Source of the DNA: Arthrobacter sp. APC 3897
GTDB taxonomy: Bacteria; Actinomycetota; Actinomycetes; Actinomycetales; Micrococcaceae
Assembly (NCBI RefSeq): GCF_030407495.1
Contig: NZ_JASDDG010000020.1
Span: 18,492-82,491, forward strand
Reading direction: 5' to 3'
Length of the DNA stretch: 64,000 nucleotides
The notes beneath the pieces were generated by a model that worked only from the letters and a program-made list of their open reading frames with translations, was not told the origin of the DNA and did not search any database. This document shows, in pieces, positions 44,112 to 55,603 of the stretch; position 1 is the first letter of the stretch; each line of letters starts with the position of its first letter. The translations under genes were made by a program, and so were the position numbers.

Positions 44112-44783
44112 ATGGTGAAAGCCCTTGCTTACAGAACCCCGGGCTCAGGTTCCCGCATCTGGCCTGTGGTCCGGGAGGAACGCCGTGCTTTGATTTCTGA
44201 TCTGGAGCAGTTGCAGCCCTCATTGTGGCAGACCCCGTCCCTCTGCCCGGGTTGGAGCGTGCACGACGTGCTTGCTCATCTGGTCGATACGGCGAAAGCC
44301 ACACGATGGGGCTTCGTCCGCAGCGTCGTCGCAGCCTGCTTCGATTTTGACCGCACCAACGCCATGGGTATCGCCCGGGAACGTGCGGAGGACCCCGTCC
44401 GCACACTGGACAGGTTCAAGGCAGTCCAGGCCAGAGAAACCGGTCCGCCGGTTCCCCTCGCCACCCGGCTGGTTGAAGCGTTCATCCACGGCGAGGATAT
44501 TCGGCGCCCCGTGGGGATTCGCCGCACCTATCCGTCTGCCCACGTTGTCACCGCACTGAAGTACCAGCTGAAAACGAGCGTCACGATCGGAGGCGGCAAA
44601 GAACGCGCCAAAGGCTGGCGCCTTGTGGCAGTGGACGAAGGATTTAGTTACGGATTTGGCCCGGAGGTGCGGGGTCCGGCCATCGCGTTGCTCCTTGCCG
44701 TGTCCGGACGTCCCGTGCTCAAACACGAATTGTCCGGTCCCGGCGCCGGAGCCTTCCTCCGCGGCACAGAAGGAGCCCCGTAG
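44112..44783 (+). CDS. Maleylpyruvate isomerase-family / TIGR03083 DinB-like protein
   Basis: 223 residues from the ATG at 44112; a TTG at 44070 is in frame but would disrupt the leaderless promoter geometry. The N-terminal helical-bundle signature is CPGWSVHDVLAHLVDTAKAT (metal-binding His pattern of the DinB/MDMPI fold), with a further His in FIHGEDIRRP. Such proteins are mycothiol-dependent enzymes or of unknown function; mycothiol use fits an actinobacterium. The exact reaction cannot be inferred. It diverges from the MFS gene. Confidence 0.8.
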   Translation: MVKALAYRTPGSGSRIWPVVREERRALISDLEQLQPSLWQTPSLCPGWSVHDVLAHLVDTAKATRWGFVRSVVAACFDFDRTNAMGIARERAEDPVRTLDRFKAVQARETGPPVPLATRLVEAFIHGEDIRRPVGIRRTYPSAHVVTALKYQLKTSVTIGGGKERAKGWRLVAVDEGFSYGFGPEVRGPAIALLLAVSGRPVLKHELSGPGAGAFLRGTEGAP

Positions 44784-44946
44784 CCCCCTGCCAGCGGACT
44801 CAGCAGTCTCCCACCCCTGTCTCAAACGCGGATACGGCACTCGTTCATGCCATCAGGAACGGTCGGTCCCGGCATCGGAAACACCTCGGCACCAGAGGAA
44901 CCTCTGCCCGCGTTTCGGAACGGCCACCGGCTGGTCAAGAGCTGCC

Positions 44947-45028
44947 GGCGGGTCCGGGTTAGGCGGCTTTAACAACTGCTGCAAGCTCTGCGAGCAGGAA
45001 TTTTCGTTTCCGCCGTTCCGGACCCGCC
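44947..45028. repeat. Nested inverted repeats in the 44.8-45.05 kb gap
   Basis: Outer arms GGCGGGTCCGG (44947-44957) and CCGGACCCGCC (45018-45028) are a perfect 11-bp inverted pair 60 nt apart. Inside, GGCGG/CCGCC and CTGCT/AGCAG can also pair. It sits between convergent genes, 22 nt after the aldo/keto reductase stop, so it may be an elaborate terminator or a structured RNA. Confidence 0.5.
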
Positions 45029-45050
45029 GAACACAGGGTGGCGAACGTGC

Positions 45051-46028
45051 CTAGAACAAAGCCACCTTCGGCGTCTTCGGGAAGATCCGGTCCAGTTCCT
45101 CGAGGTCCTTCTCTGACGGCTCCCAGGCGACAGCCGCGGCGTTCTGCTGTACCTGCTCCACCTTGGTGGCACCGGCAATAACGGAAGCCACTGACGGCTG
45201 CGCGGCGAGCCAGGAGAATGCCACCTGCACCTCGGTCAGGCCGCGCTCGGCGGCAAACGAGCCGAACTCGGCCAGCTGGCCCAGATCCGCATTGTCCAGC
45301 AGGTTCTGCCGTGAATGGGTCAGGCGGCTGCCCTCGGGGGCGTTGCCGCTGCTGTACTTCCCCGTGAGCAGGCCGTTGGCCAGCGGGAAGTACGGCAGCA
45401 CGCCCAGGCCGTAAGCCTCCGCCGCCGGGGTGACTTCCTGCTCGGCCCGGCGGTCGAGCAGATTGTAATGGTTCTGTGCCGATATGAACGGGGTATAGCC
45501 GCCCATCCGGGCGGTGAACTCTGCCTCGGAAATCTGCCAGCCGGAGAAGTTGGAGTGCCCGATATAGCGAACCTTGCCGCTGGTCACCAGGTCATCGAGG
45601 GCCGCCAGGGTCTCCTCAATGGGCGTGAGCGGGTCCGGTGTGTGGAACTGGTAGAGGTCGATCCAGTCCGTGTTCAGGCGCCGCAGCGAGGCCTCAGCGG
45701 CCTTAATGATGTAGCGCCGCGAACCGCGCGCGTCGAAGTCCCGCCCGTTGACGCCCTTCATGTCCAGACCGAATTTGGTGGCGACCACAACGTCGTCGCG
45801 CCTGGAACCCAGCGCCTTGCCCAGCATTTCCTCGCTCAGGCCCGGAGTGCGACCGTAGGAATCGGCGACATCGAAGAGAGTGATGCCGGCGTCGACAGCC
45901 GCGTTGATGACGGCGTCGGTGCCTTCCTGGGATTCGGTGGGGGTGCCGGGACGGCCCAGGTTGTTGCAGCCCAGTCCCACGGTGGAAACGGTCAGCCCGG
46001 AATTGCCAAGTCTGTTGTAAGAAGTCAT
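45051..46028 (-). CDS. Aldo/keto reductase
   Basis: 325 residues from the ATG at 46028, a normal length for the family; the longer open frame upstream is not homologous. Catalytic tetrad pattern: Asp and Tyr in LFDVADSYGRTPGLSEEMLG, Lys in VVATKFGLDM, and His in DLYQFHTPDP. NADPH-binding end: SVIAGATKVEQVQQN. A TACCGT box 7 nt before the ATG suggests a leaderless transcript. It reduces aldehydes or ketones; substrate unknown. Confidence 0.92.
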   Translation of the reverse strand: MTSYNRLGNSGLTVSTVGLGCNNLGRPGTPTESQEGTDAVINAAVDAGITLFDVADSYGRTPGLSEEMLGKALGSRRDDVVVATKFGLDMKGVNGRDFDARGSRRYIIKAAEASLRRLNTDWIDLYQFHTPDPLTPIEETLAALDDLVTSGKVRYIGHSNFSGWQISEAEFTARMGGYTPFISAQNHYNLLDRRAEQEVTPAAEAYGLGVLPYFPLANGLLTGKYSSGNAPEGSRLTHSRQNLLDNADLGQLAEFGSFAAERGLTEVQVAFSWLAAQPSVASVIAGATKVEQVQQNAAAVAWEPSEKDLEELDRIFPKTPKVALF

Positions 46029-46035
46029 GAAGCCC

Positions 46036-46041
46036 ACGGTA
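46036..46041 (-). promoter_or_regulatory. Putative leaderless -10 box before the aldo/keto reductase
   Basis: On the minus strand TACCGT is followed by GGGCTTC (7 nt) and the ATG. No ribosome-binding site is present. Confidence 0.38.
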
Positions 46042-46083
46042 CCGAATTCCGGCGCCGGGTCCGGACCCGCACCGCCGTAAAGC

Positions 46084-46401
46084 TTAACCGCTGAAAGGAA
46101 AGGGGTTGGTGTTGGGGCCCGGAGCTTTGTCCGTCTCCATGATGTATTGGATGGGGATCGGGCCGGTGGGCTGCACGCCCTCATACACGCGTTCGGAGCG
46201 GCGGGTCACTTCCGGATGGCCTGCCCCGCGGACGGCTCCGTAGAAATGGTGAACGGGAGCGGGCTCCCGCCCGGCGTTCTCGCACCAGACCATGTACATG
46301 CCGTACAGGTCCGCGGCCGGCACCGATGCGCTCTCATCAAGCCCGGCCAGGGTGCACTCGTCGAGAAACAGAACGATGTGATCAAGATTCTGCTCAGCCA
46401 T
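46084..46401 (-). CDS. Hypothetical protein with primase-C-terminal-like winged-helix pattern
   Basis: 105 residues. The core FLDECTLAGLDES...SADLYGMYMVWCENAGREP...FYGAVRGAGH pattern resembles the small winged-helix domain at the C-terminus of phage and plasmid D5-type primases and some DNA-binding proteins (here reading VPAADLYGMYMVWCENAG). It is free-standing, with no helicase or other mobile genes nearby, so it is either a domesticated fragment or a chance resemblance. Codon use is ordinary for the region. Function unknown. Confidence 0.6.
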   Translation of the reverse strand: MAEQNLDHIVLFLDECTLAGLDESASVPAADLYGMYMVWCENAGREPAPVHHFYGAVRGAGHPEVTRRSERVYEGVQPTGPIPIQYIMETDKAPGPNTNPFPFSG

Positions 46402-46482
46402 GGTTTGACACTAGGGAAGAGCCGCCGAATCCGAAACCCGCTGCGCGCTAAATCTTCATGAACAATACCCGCGCGTCGGGAT

Positions 46483-47331
46483 TTATCGCTGCATCAGGTA
46501 TTCTTCCAGCGTCATTGGAGCGGTCCCGGTCAGCTGCTCTATGTCTGCGCTGACTTCCGCCATCACGCCGGATGCGATGGCCGTGTAGGTACTGACCCAC
46601 GCCTCGATCTGCCACCGCTCAACCCCGCTGCCGCGGCGTGATTCCATGGCCTCTTCCGCGGTCTCCCGGTGATAGCTCACGTGCGAGCCGGTCACCCGCG
46701 TCAAAATCCCGGCTATCTCTTCGAGTGTGAGGGCCTGCGGCCCGGTGAGCGTGTAAACCGCCCCGGCATGCGCCTGCGGCTCCACAAGGATCCGGGCGGC
46801 GGCACGGGCCACATCCGGACGCGCCACCGGGGCCACGCGCCCGTTGTCCGCGGGTCCGCGCAGCACGCCGTCGCGCCCCACGAAGGAGGGCAGGACATCC
46901 TGGTAAAGGCTGTTCCTGAGAAACGTGTATGCCAGCGGCTTGGTCTTGATGTACTCCTCGGTATCCCAGTGATCGCGGGCGAGGGTGAAGACAGCGTCCG
47001 GAGCGGCTCCCACAAAAGAGGTGTACACAATGTGCTGCACACCGGCGTCCACGGCGGCGTCCACGAAGGTGCGCTGGTCCTGGCGCCGGTACCGGCTTTC
47101 CGCCGCGGAGACCATGAACAGCGTGTGCACGCCCGCCAGCGCCCGGGCAGCGTGTGCCCGGTCCGAGTAGGTAACGGCGTACGACGGCGTTCGGGGCAGC
47201 TCCGGCAGCCGGGCCGTGTGACGGGCCAGCAGCCGCTGCGGGACGCCCGCTTCTGCCAGCAGCCGGGCCACCGCACCCCCAAGTGCTCCCGTGGCGCCGG
47301 TGACAGCTACGTCCGGTTGTTCCTGTGCCAT
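46483..47331 (-). CDS. NmrA-like NAD(P)-binding protein (atypical SDR)
   Basis: 282 residues. Rossmann motif VTGATGALGGAVARLL (GxxGxxG) at the N-terminus; the catalytic YxxxK is absent, as in NmrA/QorB-type proteins. AVDAGVQHIVYTSFVGAAPD and YTLTGPQALTLEEIAGIL are typical of this subgroup. Members act as NAD(P)H:quinone reductases or redox sensors. It is transcribed toward the small unknown gene and lies 48 nt downstream of dxs on the same strand, without a visible terminator. Confidence 0.88.
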   Translation of the reverse strand: MAQEQPDVAVTGATGALGGAVARLLAEAGVPQRLLARHTARLPELPRTPSYAVTYSDRAHAARALAGVHTLFMVSAAESRYRRQDQRTFVDAAVDAGVQHIVYTSFVGAAPDAVFTLARDHWDTEEYIKTKPLAYTFLRNSLYQDVLPSFVGRDGVLRGPADNGRVAPVARPDVARAAARILVEPQAHAGAVYTLTGPQALTLEEIAGILTRVTGSHVSYHRETAEEAMESRRGSGVERWQIEAWVSTYTAIASGVMAEVSADIEQLTGTAPMTLEEYLMQR

Positions 47332-47379
47332 GGTCCGCTCCTTGCGATTGGGGCTGCCGCTGTCCTTGGGGCGCGGTGC

Positions 47380-49353
47380 CTACTGGATTTTTGGAATCTG
47401 GCCGGTGGGCATTTCCTGTCCGGGAAGCGGCCGGGCGAACGGCACCTTTGTCCCCAGAACCTGCGCGACGACGTCGTTGGCCACCTGCCGGGCAGTCAGC
47501 CCAACGCGCTCCAGGACTTCCCCGCGGGTGCCGTGGTCCAGGAATTCCACCGGAAGGCCCACCTCATTCAGTGCGGTATCCACTCCGGCTGCGCGCATTT
47601 CCTGCCGGATCCGCGACCCGACTCCGCCGGCACGCACGCCGTCCTCGATCACAATGACGATGCGGTGTTCGGCCGCCATGCAGATAATCGACCGCGGGAC
47701 GGGCAGGACCCAGCGCGGATCCACCACCGTGGAGCTGATGCCCTGGTCATCCAGCCGTTCGGCCACCTGCAGTGCCATTTCGGCCATAGCGCCGACGCTG
47801 ACAATCAACACATCGTTGGCTTTTTCCCCGGCAGGGCGGCGGGCCAGGACGTCCACGCCGTCGGAGGTGCGTTCCAGTGCATCCACATCCGGGCCTACCG
47901 TTCCCTTGGAGAACCGGACCACGCTGGGTGCGTCGCTGATGGCGACAGCCTCGCGCAGTTCCTCCTTGAGCCGGCTGGCATCGCGCGGAGCGGACAGATG
48001 CAGGCCGGGCACAATCTGCAGCATGGACATGTCCCACATGCCGTGATGGCTGGCGCCGTCGGGCCCGGTGACTCCGGCCCGGTCCAGCACAATGGTGACG
48101 CCCGCCTTATGCAGGGCTACGTCCATGAGCAGCTGGTCGAAGGCGCGGTTCAGGAACGTGGCGTAAAGCGCGACGACGGGGTGCAGCCCGCCGAAAGCCA
48201 TGCCCGCCGCGGAGGTGAGGGCGTGCTGCTCGGCGATGCCGACGTCGAACACCCGCTCGGGATGCTTCTCAGCGAACCGGTGCAGGCCAACGGGAATCAG
48301 CATGGCGCCGGTGATGCCCACAATGTCTTCGCGCTCATCGGCTATGTCCGCAATCTCCGTCGCGAAGACGGAGGTCCAGGACTGCTTGCTGCCAGGCTCC
48401 ACCGGCTTGCCGGTTTCCGGGTCGATGATGCCCACGGCGTGGAACTGGTCCGCTTCGTTGGCGCGGGCCGGTGCATAGCCGCGGCCCTTCTCTGTCATTG
48501 CGTGAACCAGAACGGGACCGTTGAAGTTGCGGGCCTTGAGAAGGGCGCGTTCCACGGCCGCCATGTCGTGACCGTCGATCGGTCCGATGTACTTCATGCC
48601 AAGGTCTTCAAACAAACCCTGCGGCGCCCACCAGTCCTTGATGCCGCGCTTGGCGGCATGCAGGCTGTGGTAGGCGAATTTGCCGATCGGGCCGCCGTGC
48701 TGCAGCCTCCGCTTCCCCCATCCGAGCGTGGTCTCGTACACGCGGTGGGTGCGCACGGCGTCAAGGGTGGGGCGCAGGGAGGCGAGGTAGTCGGCGAGTC
48801 CGCCAATGGTGGGCGCGTAGGAGCGGCCGTTGTCATTGACCACAATGACCACCCGGCGTCGCTGGTCCGCGGCGATATTGTTCAGGGCTTCCCAGGCCAT
48901 GCCGCCGGTCAGGGCGCCGTCGCCCACCATCACCACGGTGTAGCGGTCGCCTTCCCCGGTCAGCTGCCGGGCGCGGGAGATGCCGTCTGCCCAGGACAGG
49001 GACGAGGAAGCGTGGGAGGATTCCACGATGTCATGCACGGACTCGGCCCTGGACGGGTAGCCGGACATCCCGCCCTGCTGGCGAAGCGTCGAGAAATCCT
49101 GGCGCCCGGTGAGGATCTTGTGCACGTAAGACTGGTGCCCGGTGTCAAAAACAATGCTGTCACGGGGCGAATCAAAGACGCGGTGGATTCCCACGGTGAG
49201 CTCAACAACACCCAGGTTGGGCCCCAGATGCCCCCCGGTCTGCGCAACATTACTGATCAGGAAGGACCGGATTTCCGCAGACAAACGCTCAAGCTGCTCC
49301 GTGGAGAGCTTGCCGAGGTCCCGCGGATCACGGATGGTTTCCAGAAGTCCCAA
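47380..49353 (-). CDS. dxs: 1-deoxy-D-xylulose-5-phosphate synthase
   Basis: 657 residues starting at a TTG (49353), served by AAGGGAG 7 nt upstream. Thiamine diphosphate and Mg2+ binding lie in [19 protein letters not shown]; other signatures are [23 protein letters not shown], the transketolase acid region [11 protein letters not shown], and [15 protein letters not shown]. It condenses pyruvate with glyceraldehyde 3-phosphate, the first step of the MEP isoprenoid pathway. It is monocistronic or leads into the NmrA-like gene. A shared terminator with acnA lies upstream. Confidence 0.97.
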   Translation of the reverse strand: MGLLETIRDPRDLGKLSTEQLERLSAEIRSFLISNVAQTGGHLGPNLGVVELTVGIHRVFDSPRDSIVFDTGHQSYVHKILTGRQDFSTLRQQGGMSGYPSRAESVHDIVESSHASSSLSWADGISRARQLTGEGDRYTVVMVGDGALTGGMAWEALNNIAADQRRRVVIVVNDNGRSYAPTIGGLADYLASLRPTLDAVRTHRVYETTLGWGKRRLQHGGPIGKFAYHSLHAAKRGIKDWWAPQGLFEDLGMKYIGPIDGHDMAAVERALLKARNFNGPVLVHAMTEKGRGYAPARANEADQFHAVGIIDPETGKPVEPGSKQSWTSVFATEIADIADEREDIVGITGAMLIPVGLHRFAEKHPERVFDVGIAEQHALTSAAGMAFGGLHPVVALYATFLNRAFDQLLMDVALHKAGVTIVLDRAGVTGPDGASHHGMWDMSMLQIVPGLHLSAPRDASRLKEELREAVAISDAPSVVRFSKGTVGPDVDALERTSDGVDVLARRPAGEKANDVLIVSVGAMAEMALQVAERLDDQGISSTVVDPRWVLPVPRSIICMAAEHRIVIVIEDGVRAGGVGSRIRQEMRAAGVDTALNEVGLPVEFLDHGTRGEVLERVGLTARQVANDVVAQVLGTKVPFARPLPGQEMPTGQIPKIQ

Positions 49354-49449
49354 CGGGCGTCTCCCTTGCTTTTAGGCAACGGCACTGCACACCGTCACAA
49401 CGTTTAACTCTAACGCTTGAAGGGCCCGCTCCTGTTCCGCGACAGGCAA

Positions 49450-49494
49450 AGAGCCCCGCCGTCCGGGTTCAAAAAACCCGGTCGGCGGGGCTCT
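49450..49494 (-). terminator. Strong terminator after acnA
   Basis: 20-bp stem, 49450-49469 with 49475-49494, one T-T mismatch, loop CAAAA. On the minus strand it is followed by a short T run. It ends the acnA transcript before the dxs promoter. Confidence 0.92.
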
Positions 49495-49536
49495 GCTTTC
49501 CTCGCCGGCGCATCAGCGGCGGTGAGGGAGGCCTTG

Positions 49537-52362
<2,826 letters not shown>

Positions 52363-52666
52363 AATAGGACTCCTCTCGCCACCGTTTTATCTTTGTCCAG
52401 CTGTCCGCGGCATGCTAGTTAGGATTCCCTAACCGGCATACCACAGGGGAAGGCAGGGGAAATGGTGGACTATTCCCCCTGCCGGATTTGGCCCCACTGC
52501 CGAACGAAAACTCTGCCCGCCTAAGCAGGCGGCGGCTCTCCAACACGGCGCGGATCTGCACAACTGCTCCCTATACTATCCGTTACACGCCCATGTGACG
52601 GGGAGGATAGCCGTCCGGCCGCGCCACGGATAACGCCACGGATCGCGTGACGCTCCGTTACTCCGG
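52363..52666. other. 304-nt intergenic region between RNA methyltransferase and acnA
   Basis: No gene. From the acnA side it holds the ribosome-binding site, a palindrome (52418-52433) and a bulged hairpin (GGCAGGGGAA at 52451-52460 with TTCCCCCTGCC at about 52472-52482) that may end the methyltransferase transcript. CGCCACGGAT is directly repeated near 52622-52645. Confidence 0.6.
52418..52433. promoter_or_regulatory. Palindrome in the acnA promoter region
   Basis: GTTAGG-ATTC-CCTAAC, a perfect 6-bp inverted repeat centred about 63 nt before the acnA start. The half-sites echo the TTAGG/CCTAA of DtxR/IdeR iron boxes but the spacing differs from that consensus. Iron control of aconitase would make sense; the regulator is not in the window. 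Confidence 0.45.
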
Positions 52667-53977
52667 TTACGGACGCGTCAGGACTGCGAAGGACTCCATA
52701 TGGTGGGTGTGCGGGTAGAGGTCAAAGACCCGCAGTGAATCCAGCTGCCAGCCCAGCTCCTTGAAGTAGCCAAGGTCGCGGGCGAACGACGCCGGGTCGC
52801 AGGATACGTAGCCCACGGTGCGGGGGGCGGCGGCGTCGATCCGGCGCACCACATCCTTGCCGGCCCCGACACGCGGCGGGTCCAGCAGCACGACGTCGAG
52901 CCGGCCCTCGTAGGCTGCCAGCGATTTGTCCACGCGCCCCTGCAGGATTTCAACCTGGGGCGAGGCGAACAGGTTCTTGCGCGCGTCGCGGCTGGCACCG
53001 GGAGAACCTTCAACGGACAGAACCCGTCCCGATTCGCCTGCGGCGTCGGCCAGCGGGGCCGTGAACAGGCCGGCGCCGGCGTACAGGTCGGCAACCTGTT
53101 CACCCGGCTGGATCCGGAGCCCGTCCAGGACAGCCTGGGCCAGAGTGAGGGGTGCGCTGCGGTGGATCTGCCAGAAACCCGCACCGGTCACCCGGAAATC
53201 ATGTCCGAGCACACTCTCCTGTACCCAGGTGCGGCCGCGGAGCCGGTTCAGGGTTGAGGTTTCCGGATCCCAGGAAGCAATGGAGGTTCCTTCGGGAAGG
53301 GCGGAGGCAATGCGGCCCAGGGCTTTGGGGTGCGCACCGTCAGCGGGGATCAGCAGCACCAGGGGTGCGCCCGTTGACGGGACCGCCACCTCCACCCGGG
53401 CCACGCCGCTGAAGTCCACGTTCCACAGCTGCAGATCATTCACGGCATCCACGGCCAGCGGCATCCGCTGGACAGGAATCAGCTCCTCGGAGCGGTGCGC
53501 GTGCATGGCCAGCCGGCCGCCGGGGGCCACCGAAAAACTCGCCCGGGTCCGCCAGTGCAGGCCGTCTTCCCGCTCGTCGAGGGCCGGCTCCACCGTCACC
53601 GTCCGGTCTTCCTTGGCCAGCCGGCTCAGCTGCTCGGCGAAAATCTGTCCCTTGAGCTCACGCTGTAGCGGCAGCTCAATGTGCCCAAACTCTGCACCGC
53701 CCACCGGCAGCCGCCCGCGGGAAGCAGCCCGGAGCGCATCGGCTTCAGGCCAGAAGTGTTCCACCCGGCCCGGAACGCTCTCGAGGACCTCCACGACGTC
53801 CGCACGCCAGAATTTGGCGCCGTCGCCGTCTTCCGTCAGGCGGGCGCGGACCCGCTCGCCCGGCAGGGCGTGCCGGACAAAGACCACGCGCCCCTCATGG
53901 CGCGCCACAAAGTGGCCGCCGTGCGCGGGGGCGCCAATGGTGAGTTCAATCTCGGATGCGGTGGTGTCGGTCGTCAT
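52667..53977 (-). CDS. TRAM-domain class I SAM-dependent RNA (uracil-C5) methyltransferase
   Basis: 436 residues. An N-terminal TRAM domain (about 10-65, IGAPAHGGHFVARHEGRVVF) binds RNA. The Rossmann domain has VADLYAGAGLFTAPLA (SAM site) and LLDPPRVGAGKDVV; the nucleophilic Cys lies in VGYVSCDPASFARDL. The four-Cys Fe-S cluster of RumA/RlmD is absent, as in many actinobacterial homologues. It methylates C5 of uracil in tRNA or 23S rRNA; which site cannot be read. It diverges from ceoB. Confidence 0.92.
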   Translation of the reverse strand: MTTDTTASEIELTIGAPAHGGHFVARHEGRVVFVRHALPGERVRARLTEDGDGAKFWRADVVEVLESVPGRVEHFWPEADALRAASRGRLPVGGAEFGHIELPLQRELKGQIFAEQLSRLAKEDRTVTVEPALDEREDGLHWRTRASFSVAPGGRLAMHAHRSEELIPVQRMPLAVDAVNDLQLWNVDFSGVARVEVAVPSTGAPLVLLIPADGAHPKALGRIASALPEGTSIASWDPETSTLNRLRGRTWVQESVLGHDFRVTGAGFWQIHRSAPLTLAQAVLDGLRIQPGEQVADLYAGAGLFTAPLADAAGESGRVLSVEGSPGASRDARKNLFASPQVEILQGRVDKSLAAYEGRLDVVLLDPPRVGAGKDVVRRIDAAAPRTVGYVSCDPASFARDLGYFKELGWQLDSLRVFDLYPHTHHMESFAVLTRP

Positions 53978-54139
53978 GGTGGCGGATACTTCCTGATGGA
54001 GCCTAAAAGACCATCACATCATGCCTCGGCTCCCGTGCATATTCGCCGGCCCGCCGGCCCGGACCGCACGCCTGCCTTCGCAGGTCTATGCTGGCGGTTG
54101 GGTTTTTTCGCAGTCGATCATCAGGAACCGAGGTGGCAG

Positions 54140-54814
54140 GTGGCGCATTACGTCATCATGGGGTGCGGGCGCGTGGGCGTGTCGCTGGCCCACACACTGG
54201 ACAATGCCGGGCACACGGTGGCCGTTATTGACCAGGATGAACGGGCTTTTCGCCGCCTGCGGCATACGTTCACCGGCCGGAAAGTGACCGGCGTCGGCTT
54301 TGACCGCGTCACTCTCAGAGAGGCCGGGATCGAGGAGGCCTACGCCTTTGCTGCTGTTTCCTCGGGTGATAATTCGAACATTCTCGCCACCCGGGTTGCC
54401 CGCGAGACGTTCCACGTTCCGCATGTGGTGGCACGGATCTATGACCCGGGACGCGCAGAAATCTACCAGCGCCTCGGCATTCCCACTGTCGCAGCCGTGC
54501 GGTGGAGCGCCGACCAGGTGCTGCGGCGCATCCTGCCGGAGCAAAGCATCAACGGGGATTTCCGCGAGTCATCCGGCCGGCTGATCCTGGGCGAGCTGTC
54601 CCTTCATGAGGGCTGGCTGGGCACAACGCTCAGCGGCATTGAGCAGGCAGCGCGTGTCCGCATCGCCTACGTCACCCGGTTCGGCGAGGGAATCCTCCCC
54701 CGGCCCGACACCAGCTACCAGCAGGGCGACGTCCTGCACGCCATGATGAACGTGGAACGCACCAGCGAAATCAGCCGCATCCTTTCCAGCACGCCAATCA
54801 GGGAGAACCAGTGA
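54140..54814 (+). CDS. ceoB: TrkA-type potassium uptake regulator (CeoB-like)
   Basis: 224 residues from the GTG at 54140; upstream in-frame sequence has no family resemblance. Rossmann RCK-N domain starts AHYVIMGCGRVGVSLA (GxGxxG), with Asp in AVIDQDERAF binding the ribose; an RCK-C domain occupies about residues 140-220. It forms the cytoplasmic gate of a Trk/Ktr potassium channel. It overlaps ceoC by 4 nt, forming the two-protein arrangement known in actinobacteria. No channel gene is adjacent in this window. Confidence 0.92.
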   Translation: MAHYVIMGCGRVGVSLAHTLDNAGHTVAVIDQDERAFRRLRHTFTGRKVTGVGFDRVTLREAGIEEAYAFAAVSSGDNSNILATRVARETFHVPHVVARIYDPGRAEIYQRLGIPTVAAVRWSADQVLRRILPEQSINGDFRESSGRLILGELSLHEGWLGTTLSGIEQAARVRIAYVTRFGEGILPRPDTSYQQGDVLHAMMNVERTSEISRILSSTPIRENQ

Positions 54815-55509
54815 AAGTCGTGATTGCCGGCGCCGGGAGCGTGGGATCCTCCATTGCCAAGGAGCTGCTTTCCCACCACCACGAGGTGCTTCTCATCGAT
54901 GAAAAGCCCGAGGTCGTGGGACGCAGCGGACTGCTGGGAGCCCATTGGCTGATTGGCGACGCGTGCGAGCTGACCACGTTGAAGGATGCCCGGCTGGAAG
55001 AGGCCGACGTCATGGTTTCCGCCACCGGGGACGACAAGGTCAACCTGGTGGTCTCGCTGCTGGCCAAGAGTGAGTTCGGTGTGGCACGCACCGTAGGCCG
55101 GGTGAACAATCCCAAGAACGACTGGATGTTCGATGATTCCTGGGGTGTTGACGTGGCGGTCAATACACCGCGCCTGATGACTGCTCTCGTGGAGGAAGCC
55201 GTGGAGGTGGGCGACCTGGTCCGGCTGCTGACGCTGCAGACCGGCGTGGCTTCGATGGTGGAGTTCACGGTCCCCTCCGATTCACCGCTGACCGGCAGGA
55301 CCCTGGGATCCATCGACTGGCCCGCGGACACCACTGTGACGGCCATCCTCCGCGATGACGCGCCCATCACGCCCAGCAGGGATGACGTCATTGAACCCGG
55401 CGACGAACTGTTCTTTATCTGCACCATCGCCGCCGAAGACCAGCTCCGGGCAGTCCTGCTGCCCGAGCGGTCCCGGCCCGGTTCCGAGCCCGCCCCTGAT
55501 GCGGACTAG
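54811..55509 (+). CDS. ceoC: TrkA-type potassium uptake regulator (CeoC-like)
   Basis: 232 residues. RCK-N motif VVIAGAGSVGSSIAKELL (GxGxxG) and Asp in EVLLIDEKPEV, followed by HWLIGDACELTTL; RCK-C near residues 140-225 (LTGRTLGSIDWPADTTVTAI). It is the partner of CeoB, with which it overlaps by 4 nt. Its stop codon lies inside the stem of a strong terminator. It senses NAD(H) or other nucleotides to control K+ uptake. Confidence 0.92.
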   Translation: MKVVIAGAGSVGSSIAKELLSHHHEVLLIDEKPEVVGRSGLLGAHWLIGDACELTTLKDARLEEADVMVSATGDDKVNLVVSLLAKSEFGVARTVGRVNNPKNDWMFDDSWGVDVAVNTPRLMTALVEEAVEVGDLVRLLTLQTGVASMVEFTVPSDSPLTGRTLGSIDWPADTTVTAILRDDAPITPSRDDVIEPGDELFFICTIAAEDQLRAVLLPERSRPGSEPAPDAD

Positions 55510-55550
55510 GGGAGTCCAGGCCGGATACATTCCGGCCCGGACTCCCCTAG
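55506..55550. terminator. Terminator overlapping the ceoC stop codon
   Basis: 19-bp stem with one mismatch: 55506-55524 pairs with 55532-55550 around a 7-nt loop (ATACATT). The ceoC TAG at 55507-55509 is within the left arm. It lies between convergent genes. Confidence 0.85.
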
Positions 55551-55553
55551 TCG

Positions 55554-55603
55554 GGCTGCGCTGGCCAGGCTGCGCTGGCCAGGCTGCGCTAGCCAGGCTG
55601 CGC
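55554..55603. repeat. 14-bp tandem repeat spanning the DUF3159 stop codon
   Basis: GGCTGCGCTGGCCA at 55554-55567 and 55568-55581, GGCTGCGCTAGCCA at 55582-55595, and a partial GGCTGCGC from 55596. The single G-to-A difference in the third unit makes the TAG stop of the minus-strand DUF3159 gene. Confidence 0.85.

Noticed and set aside
46029..46184. 52-codon N-terminal extension of the aldo/keto reductase
   Set aside because: It has no homology pattern, overlaps the next gene, and the family starts at the TSYNRLGNSGL segment.
46669..49407. 912-codon plus-strand frame opposite the NmrA-like gene and dxs
   Set aside because: It crosses two clear genes antisense; sequence is His/Gly/Arg-rich noise typical of high-GC antisense frames.
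49354..49449. Possible thiamine or other riboswitch before dxs
   Set aside because: The gap is under 100 nt, with no recognisable conserved riboswitch core.
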